From: JBNLBT01 sp050303435
Lineage (GTDB): Bacteria; Pseudomonadota; Gammaproteobacteria; Xanthomonadales; Marinicellaceae
Assembly: GCA_050303435.1 (NCBI GenBank)
Contig: JBNLBT010000110.1
Span: 1-10,660 of the forward strand
Direction of reading: 5' to 3'
DNA length: 10,660 bases
Of the stretch, positions 6,890-10,660 are shown one piece after another. The position numbers and the translations under genes are program-made. The notes under the pieces are model-generated. The model was not told where the DNA came from and ran no database searches. It saw only the letters and a program-made list of their open reading frames with translations. Every line of letters starts with the position of its first letter. Within the stretch, counting starts at the first letter, position 1.

Positions 6890-6904
6890 CGCGGCATGCA
6901 ATCC
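6863..6904. repeat. 8-bp inverted repeat bracketing the kinase promoter
   Basis: GGATTGCA at 6863-6870 and TGCAATCC at 6897-6904 are perfect inverted copies separated by 26 bp. They flank the candidate -10 and the predicted transcription start, a layout compatible with an operator for a dimeric regulator. The spacing is long, so chance is not excluded. Confidence 0.45.
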
Positions 6905-6926
6905 TTGCAATTCAATCCGCAGGCAC

Positions 6927-6948
6927 ACCGCCCTCAACCAAGGGCGGT
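6927..6948 (+). repeat. 8-bp perfect hairpin in the kinase leader
   Basis: ACCGCCCT (6927-6934) and AGGGCGGT (6941-6948) form a perfect stem around the 6-nt loop CAACCA. No T-run follows, so it is unlikely to be an efficient terminator. Lying 45 nt before the chosen ATG, it may be a leader structure affecting translation or RNA stability. Confidence 0.55.
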
Positions 6949-6993
6949 TGCGCCGTTGTGCAAGCCTGCAGTCGTTCAGGCGGTCCGGACGGT

Positions 6994-7503
6994 ATGATCG
7001 ACAAAGCCGACAACACCCGAGTGGTTTTTTTCTGCGGCAAAATGGGCTCGGGCAAATCCACCACCGCGCAGCGGATGGCGCAACGCCTGGGTGCGGTGCT
7101 GATCAGCGAAGACGACTGGCTGGCGCGACTGTACCCGGATGAAATTGAATCAATGGAGGATTACCTGCGCGCCGCGCAGCGACTCAAGACGGCGCTCACA
7201 CCACACCTGTTTGACCTGTTGTCCGCTGGTGTGAAAGTGGTCATGGACTTTCCCGGCAACACCCCGCAACAACGGGCCTGGTTCAAATCACTTCTCAACG
7301 CCAGCGGTGTTGAGCACGTGCTGTACCACTTGCAGGCGGAGGATGCCTTGTGTCTTGAGCGGCTCAAACTGCGTGCGCAACAACAACCACAGCGCGCTGC
7401 ATTCGACAACGCCGAAACCTTTCATCGGGTCACCCGGCATTTTCAGCCGCCCATGCCTGAGGAAGGTTTCAATGTGGTGTTGATCCAACAACACCCCGAC
7501 TGA
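6994..7503 (+). CDS. Small P-loop ATPase/kinase (AAA_33-type predicted kinase)
   Basis: A 169-residue cytoplasmic protein. A Walker A loop is clear at residues 15-23 (GKMGSGKST), after a hydrophobic strand VVFFC. LISEDDWLARLYPDE (36-50) resembles the substrate-side segment of small kinases, and VVMDFPGNT (82-90) gives a second-strand Asp. LERLKLRAQQQ (121-131) supplies lid-like arginines, and ETFHRVTRHFQPP (141-153) near the C-terminus is typical of this predicted-kinase family, related to shikimate/gluconate and zeta-toxin-like kinases. The substrate is unknown. An in-frame GTG at 6958 would add 12 residues, but that extension is poorly conserved in character; I prefer ATG 6994, although its Shine-Dalgarno (AGGCGG, 10 nt upstream) is weak. 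No antitoxin-like partner is adjacent, so a toxin role is not supported. The gene converges on the dehydrogenase gene with 6 bp between stop codons. Confidence 0.82.
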   Translation: MIDKADNTRVVFFCGKMGSGKSTTAQRMAQRLGAVLISEDDWLARLYPDEIESMEDYLRAAQRLKTALTPHLFDLLSAGVKVVMDFPGNTPQQRAWFKSLLNASGVEHVLYHLQAEDALCLERLKLRAQQQPQRAAFDNAETFHRVTRHFQPPMPEEGFNVVLIQQHPD

Positions 7504-7512
7504 TCATGATCA
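7501..7512. repeat. 12-bp palindrome formed by two convergent stop codons
   Basis: TGATCATGATCA is a perfect palindrome whose ends are the TGA stop of the kinase gene (7501-7503) and the TGA stop of the dehydrogenase gene on the minus strand (7512-7510). There is no room for a terminator between the genes, so the two transcripts probably overlap. Confidence 0.7.
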
Positions 7513-8583
7513 CTGGCCCACGGCTTTGAGCGTTGCCATGTCAATCACAAAGCGGTATTTCACGTCGCCGGCCACGGTGCGGTCGAAGGCCGCGTTGATG
7601 TCTTTGATGTCAATCGTCTCAACGTCACAGACGATGTTGTGCTGGCCGCAAAAATCCAGCATCTCCTGGGTTTCCCGGATGCCACCGATCAGAGAACCGG
7701 CGAGCGAACGGCGCTTGAAAATGAACGCTTCACCGTTGGCCTTTTTCAGCGCTTCCAGCGCGCCGACCAGCACCATCGTGCCGTCGACCCTGAGCAGCCA
7801 CATGTAGGGATTGATGTCGTGTCCCACCGGGATGGTGTTGAGCAGAAAATCAAAGCGCCCGGCGGCGTTTTGCATGGCCGCTTGATCGGTTGAAATCAGC
7901 ACTTCATCGGCGCCGAGTGCCTGCGCGTCCTGTGCTTTGTCAGGCGAGGTGGTGATCATCACCACGTGCGCGCCCAGGGCGTGGGCGAATTTGACGCCCA
8001 TGTGACCCAATCCACCCAGACCGATCACGCCCACCGTTTGTCCGGGACCGACGTTCCAATGCTTCAGCGGCGAATAGGTGGTGATGCCGGCGCACAGCAG
8101 GGGCGCGGCACCGGCCGGGTCCAGCCCTTCCGGCACACGCACCACAAAATCCTGGTCCACGGTGATGGCCTGGGAATAGCCGCCGTAGGTGATGGCGTGC
8201 GGCGTGCCGCCGATGCCATCCTGGCTGTTGTAGGTGGCGGTGAATCCATTCTCACAGTACTGCTCCAACCCCGCTTCACAGCAGGCACAGCGGCGACATG
8301 AATCCACCAGACAGCCGACAGCGACCCGTTCACCGGGTTTGAATCGCGTCACCGCATCGCCCACCGCGCGCACCCGGCCAATGATTTCATGGCCCGGCAC
8401 GCAGGGATATTGTGTCGGCCCCCAGCTGGCCCATTCGTTGCGCGCCTGGTGAATGTCCGAATGGCACACCCCGCAATATTCGATGTCAATCTGCACGTCG
8501 CTGGCGCGCGCTGCGCGGCGCTGCAAAGTGAACGGTTGCAAAGGATCGCTGGCGCCCTGCGCCGCGTAGGCTTGTGTTTTCAT
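7510..8583 (-). CDS. yahK: YahK-like zinc-dependent NADP(H) alcohol/aldehyde reductase
   Basis: A 357-residue cytoplasmic medium-chain dehydrogenase of the cinnamyl-alcohol-dehydrogenase group, closely resembling E. coli YahK, which reduces a broad range of aldehydes with NADPH. Catalytic zinc ligands are C40 (in CGVCHSD), H65 (in PGHE) and C164 (in LLCAGITTY). Structural zinc ligands are C96, C99, C102 and C110, at the canonical 3-3-8 spacing. The dinucleotide-binding GLGGLG is at 188-193, and TTSPDK after the second strand fits NADP preference. GGIRETQEMLDFC and GDVKYRFVID near the end are family hallmarks. I chose ATG 8583 over the in-frame ATG at 8613 because GGAGAA (8589-8594, minus strand) sits 5 nt upstream and the family begins here. 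It is likely transcribed from its own promoter (about 8616-8621), downstream of the SnoaL-like gene. The likely role is detoxification of aldehydes. Confidence 0.95.
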   Translation of the reverse strand: MKTQAYAAQGASDPLQPFTLQRRAARASDVQIDIEYCGVCHSDIHQARNEWASWGPTQYPCVPGHEIIGRVRAVGDAVTRFKPGERVAVGCLVDSCRRCACCEAGLEQYCENGFTATYNSQDGIGGTPHAITYGGYSQAITVDQDFVVRVPEGLDPAGAAPLLCAGITTYSPLKHWNVGPGQTVGVIGLGGLGHMGVKFAHALGAHVVMITTSPDKAQDAQALGADEVLISTDQAAMQNAAGRFDFLLNTIPVGHDINPYMWLLRVDGTMVLVGALEALKKANGEAFIFKRRSLAGSLIGGIRETQEMLDFCGQHNIVCDVETIDIKDINAAFDRTVAGDVKYRFVIDMATLKAVGQ

Positions 8584-8615
8584 GGCGGTTCTCCGGGTCA
8601 AATTTAAAAACACAC

Positions 8616-8621
8616 ACTATA
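8616..8621 (-). promoter_or_regulatory. Candidate -10 element for the dehydrogenase gene
   Basis: Read on the minus strand this is TATAGT, five of six for the sigma-70 -10 box. A start near 8609 would give a leader of about 26 nt containing the GGAGAA ribosome binding site. The nearest -35-like GTGACA is 20 bp upstream, too far for a strong promoter. Confidence 0.4.
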
Positions 8622-8670
8622 CACCATGCAGCAAACAGCGTTGTCACTGAATTGCGTGGCCGGTCATTCT

Positions 8671-8700
8671 GCAGCAAGGGGATGGCGTCATCCGCCCTGC
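8671..8700 (-). repeat. Imperfect hairpin just after the SnoaL-like gene
   Basis: GGATG (8680-8684) and CATCC (8689-8693) pair around GCGT, and GCAG (8671-8674) and CTGC (8697-8700) extend the stem with bulges. It begins directly downstream of the stop codon at 8701 on the minus strand. No T-run follows, so it is a weak terminator or an RNA 3' end stabiliser at best. Confidence 0.35.
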
Positions 8701-9195
8701 TCAGAACATGGTGTTGTCGTTTTTGGCACTCGCCGGTATGGTCTGAATCACGTTCCAGTGTTCAACCAGCTTGCCATCGCGCAGACGAAAAATATTGATC
8801 ACCGCGCGACCGCGGTCTTGCGCTGAATGTTGGGTGTGCATGTGCAACCAGACCAGGTCGCCCTCGGCTGCGCTGCGCTTCACCGAGGCGCTGGTGTGCG
8901 GATTGTTGCGGAAACGTTTGGCAAACAGCGCCAGCACCGCGTCCCGGCCATCGGCCACGTGCGGTGAATGTTGAATGTAGTCAGCGGCAAAACATTCATC
9001 CCGCAATCGCTGCACACGAACTTCAGGCGCCAGATCCGCACGGTTCTCCATCAGCTCCATGCACATCAATGCCTTTTTGAGATTGGCCGCTTCAGCGGTG
9101 CTGTGCAACGACTCGGTGGCCCGGCCACTGAACGCCAAACACAGGCTCAAGAACATGGCCGCGGTGGACATGAGTCGAGGATTGAAATGCATCAT
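8701..9195 (-). CDS. Secreted SnoaL-like domain protein (COG4922-type)
   Basis: A 164-residue protein with a predicted signal peptide (residues 1-26: MMHFNPRLMS start, hydrophobic core 12-23, SGRA/TE). The SnoaL-like NTF2-fold domain spans about 40-164. Family hallmarks are YIQHSPHVADGRD at 73-85, EGDLVWLHMH at 111-120, VINIFRLRDGKLVEHWNVIQ at 132-151 and the terminal NNTMF-like DNTMF. Relatives are annotated as predicted SnoaL-like aldol-condensation enzymes, but their reaction is not proven. The frame extends upstream to an ATG at 9420, which would add 75 residues of non-conserved sequence. I chose 9195 because AGGAGG lies at 9208-9213 (minus strand, 12 nt spacing) and the signal peptide then starts properly. 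ATG at 9192 is an alternative. It is divergent from the 9462 gene. Confidence 0.88.
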   Translation of the reverse strand: MMHFNPRLMSTAAMFLSLCLAFSGRATESLHSTAEAANLKKALMCMELMENRADLAPEVRVQRLRDECFAADYIQHSPHVADGRDAVLALFAKRFRNNPHTSASVKRSAAEGDLVWLHMHTQHSAQDRGRAVINIFRLRDGKLVEHWNVIQTIPASAKNDNTMF

Positions 9196-9207
9196 TTTTT
9201 TGGCTGG

Positions 9208-9213
9208 CCTCCT
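9208..9213 (-). promoter_or_regulatory. Ribosome binding site deciding the SnoaL-like start
   Basis: A perfect AGGAGG (minus strand) 12 nt before the ATG at 9195. The spacing is longer than usual, but no comparable site precedes the longer in-frame start at 9420. Confidence 0.65.
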
Positions 9214-9242
9214 GAAGTGATGGGCATCGGCGTTGTGCCACC

Positions 9243-9258
9243 GGTGATCTGATTCACA
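9243..9258. promoter_or_regulatory. Candidate CRP/Clp-like binding site
   Basis: On the minus strand the sequence TGTGA-ATCAGA-TCACC matches nine of ten core positions of TGTGA-N6-TCACA, the site bound by E. coli CRP and by its Xanthomonas relative Clp. It lies in the divergent spacer, centred about 55 bp from the SnoaL-like start codon and about 85 bp from the predicted start site of the opposite gene. Either gene could be regulated. No CRP gene is in the window. Confidence 0.4.
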
Positions 9259-9300
9259 CAACACATCACCTGAATGCGTGTCGACAACATCTTTTGAGTG

Positions 9301-9329
9301 TTGTGGCGCGCATGAATTCATTTTATATT
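9301..9329 (+). promoter_or_regulatory. Candidate sigma-70 promoter for the 9462-10623 operon
   Basis: TTGTGG (9301-9306, three of six) lies 17 bp before TATATT (9324-9329, five of six). Transcription would start near 9336, inside a palindrome, giving a leader of about 126 nt. ATGAATTCAT and CTGACATTGTCAG flank the -10 box. Confidence 0.45.
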
Positions 9330-9372
9330 TCCTGACATTGTCAGAAGAAGCCCATGTCATGAATTGTCTGAC
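9312..9372. repeat. Cluster of palindromes and repeated half-sites over the promoter
   Basis: ATGAATTCAT (9312-9321) is a perfect 10-bp palindrome. CTGACA-T-TGTCAG (9332-9344) is a perfect 13-bp dyad. A third stretch at 9358-9372 repeats CATGAATT (also at 9311-9318) and ends TGTCTGAC, resembling the half-site of the second dyad. The -10 box lies between the first two. This arrangement suggests repressor or activator binding. Confidence 0.5.
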
Positions 9373-9461
9373 CTTTACGTTTACAGGGGATGAAAGCACA
9401 CCGCTGCACACAGAAACCATCGCGGTGAATACGAGAGTTCAATTCCGAGAGAAGAGCACAC

Positions 9462-10139
9462 ATGAAAATCATTGCATTGACACTGATCGCCTTGACATTA
9501 TCCCCTCTGGCGGTACACGCCGAAGCGCGCGCGCCCATCAAGGTCAGTCCTTACTACCATCACAAAGGCCCGAAAATACGCATCGGCGAATACAGCGAGC
9601 CGCTACAACAGGCCACCAGCCTGGCCGAACTGGCCTCTGTGATAGAAGCCATGCAGCGCAACATTGAAGGCCTGAAACCCGAGCAGATGTACGTGGCGGC
9701 GATTCGCCTGCACGACCTGGGCGATGCCGAAGCGGCCGGATACTGGTACTACCGCGCGCAATACCTGGCCCAGTCACTGCTCAAACTGGCCGACACCGAC
9801 GGCGACGGTCACGCCAACGGACACATCAAAAAACTGCGCAAGCCCTGGCTGAAACTCAACACCGACGCCGGCAAATACATCAACGGCCGGCTGCAATGCG
9901 ATCCGGTGTTGTGGGCGCGGGCGGTGAAAAAAGCCAAAAACAGCATCCAAGCCATGCCGGATTTGAACGCGCTTTACCCGAAGGCCAATTTTCGCCCCAA
10001 AAGCGACTGGACACGCCAGCAGGAGGCCATGCAGCGGGCCATGCAGTCATTGATCAACCGCATCAACGCCAACAAAGCCAACTGGCCCTTGTTCCGCGAG
10101 GAACAGGGTTTTGATGACCGGCATGCAGCCGCCGAATAA
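9462..10139 (+). CDS. Exported protein of unknown function with TPR/Sel1-like helical segment
   Basis: A 225-residue protein with a textbook signal peptide (residues 1-20, MKIIALTL start, VHA/EA cleavage) and so probably periplasmic. I do not assign it to a named family. Residues 72-103 (PEQMYVAAIRLHDLGDAEAAGYWYYRAQYL) resemble a TPR or Sel1-type helix pair: alternating small and aromatic residues with a G-D turn. DTDGDG at 111-116 looks like a calcium-type loop, and the rest is mostly helical and basic. The only cysteine is C146. The ATG at 9462 is preceded by a purine-rich GAGAGAAGAG Shine-Dalgarno region. The next gene starts 40 bp after the stop, suggesting an operon with the lipoprotein. 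Function is unknown. Confidence 0.78.
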   Translation: MKIIALTLIALTLSPLAVHAEARAPIKVSPYYHHKGPKIRIGEYSEPLQQATSLAELASVIEAMQRNIEGLKPEQMYVAAIRLHDLGDAEAAGYWYYRAQYLAQSLLKLADTDGDGHANGHIKKLRKPWLKLNTDAGKYINGRLQCDPVLWARAVKKAKNSIQAMPDLNALYPKANFRPKSDWTRQQEAMQRAMQSLINRINANKANWPLFREEQGFDDRHAAAE

Positions 10140-10169
10140 ACACACAACCACATCACACAGACAAACACC

Positions 10170-10174
10170 GGAGA
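10170..10174 (+). promoter_or_regulatory. Ribosome binding site deciding the lipoprotein start
   Basis: GGAGA lies 5 nt before the ATG at 10180. It excludes the longer in-frame start at 10111, which would overlap the upstream gene and bury the lipoprotein signal. Confidence 0.65.
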
Positions 10175-10179
10175 CCTTC

Positions 10180-10623
10180 ATGAGAACACCGTCATTGCTC
10201 ATCGCATGCATCCTGCTGACAGCCTGCGGCGCATCCAGTCAATTCATCCGCCACAAACCGATGCCCGACCACGCTTTCGTGGTTGGACTGCAATACGACG
10301 ATGAAGATGTGCGCATCAAAAAAGACGAATCGTTCAGCATCATTTACATCACCGCCGTGGACGGCCGGCCGGCGTCCAGCCATCCCAAAAAATTCGTGCA
10401 CTCCATGCCTCTGAGTCCCGGCCAACACCGCCTCAACGTGGTGTGCTTCTTCACCTTTGCCGGCATGCGCAACGTGTCTTACGGCGCCGTGGATCTGAAT
10501 GTGGAAGCCAACCGCACCTATTATTTGGACAAAGAGGTTCAAGGTGAAACGCCCTGTTCCATCCAGACCCGCAGCGTGTCCGGCCTGCACACCCGGCGGG
10601 TGTGGGAGAACACCCAGCCCTGA
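10180..10623 (+). CDS. Small outer-membrane-type lipoprotein of unknown function
   Basis: A 147-residue lipoprotein. Residues 1-15 form a type II signal peptide with Arg2 and a hydrophobic core, and the lipobox L13-T14-A15-C16 is classical. Gly17 rather than Asp at position +2 predicts outer-membrane sorting. The mature part is beta-rich: FVVGLQYD at 33-40, FSIIYITAVDG at 52-62, LSPGQHRLNVVC at 78-89 and VDLNVEANRTYYLDKEV at 104-120. The pair 'PG.H.L.V.C' followed by 'EA.RTYYL' is a recurring pattern in small lipoproteins with a PEGA-like or Ig-like fold, but I cannot name a family. C89 and C126 could form a disulfide. It follows the exported-protein gene by 40 bp and is probably co-transcribed with it. 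No terminator is visible in the remaining 37 bases. Confidence 0.82.
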   Translation: MRTPSLLIACILLTACGASSQFIRHKPMPDHAFVVGLQYDDEDVRIKKDESFSIIYITAVDGRPASSHPKKFVHSMPLSPGQHRLNVVCFFTFAGMRNVSYGAVDLNVEANRTYYLDKEVQGETPCSIQTRSVSGLHTRRVWENTQP

Positions 10624-10660
10624 GGACCGGCCGCGCTGCGACGCCGCGCACTTCACCCGA

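Noticed and set aside
6994..7503. P-loop kinase as a zeta-type toxin
   Set aside because: There is no adjacent small antitoxin gene, and the motifs fit the wider predicted-kinase family better.

Overview
The window carries about ten protein-coding genes on both strands. It has no RNA genes, transposase, integrase or CRISPR array. Base composition is GC-rich with GC-heavy third codon positions. The signal peptides, a classical lipobox and the protein families (GrpB, DUF1905/YdeI, YahK-type alcohol dehydrogenase, NosD-type beta-helix, SnoaL-like) fit a Gram-negative proteobacterium. A gammaproteobacterium near the Xanthomonadales/Lysobacterales is my best guess, because of the 'IFxDGFE'-like motif in two secreted proteins, but that is inference.

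Left part, minus strand (1-3317): a large secreted protein is followed downstream by two small cytoplasmic genes. The secreted protein has seven 55-residue FG-GAP-like blades plus four modules, each with one cysteine pair. The next gene is a DUF1905/YdeI-family protein. The last is a GrpB-family nucleotidyltransferase-like protein that starts at a GTG overlapping the previous stop codon and runs off the left edge.

Centre, plus strand (3520-6804): two secreted right-handed beta-helix proteins. The first is 332 aa, is transcribed divergently from the propeller gene, and carries IFQDGFE just after its signal peptide. The second is 634 aa, with a GEVED domain followed by a NosD-like helix and a calcium-type DxDGDG motif. 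A clear Rho-independent terminator closes this block.

Right part (6994-10623): a small P-loop kinase (+) converges on a YahK-like zinc alcohol dehydrogenase (-), with only 6 bp between the stop codons. A secreted SnoaL-like protein (-) lies upstream of the dehydrogenase gene. It is divergent from a probable two-gene operon (+) encoding a periplasmic protein of unknown function and a small lipoprotein. The 266-bp divergent spacer holds a CRP/Clp-like site and a promoter framed by palindromes.

Functionally, the window looks like envelope and exoprotein genes mixed with housekeeping enzymes. I see no defence, toxin-antitoxin or biosynthetic system. The most distinctive material is the set of three repeat-rich secreted proteins and the short motif shared by two of them.
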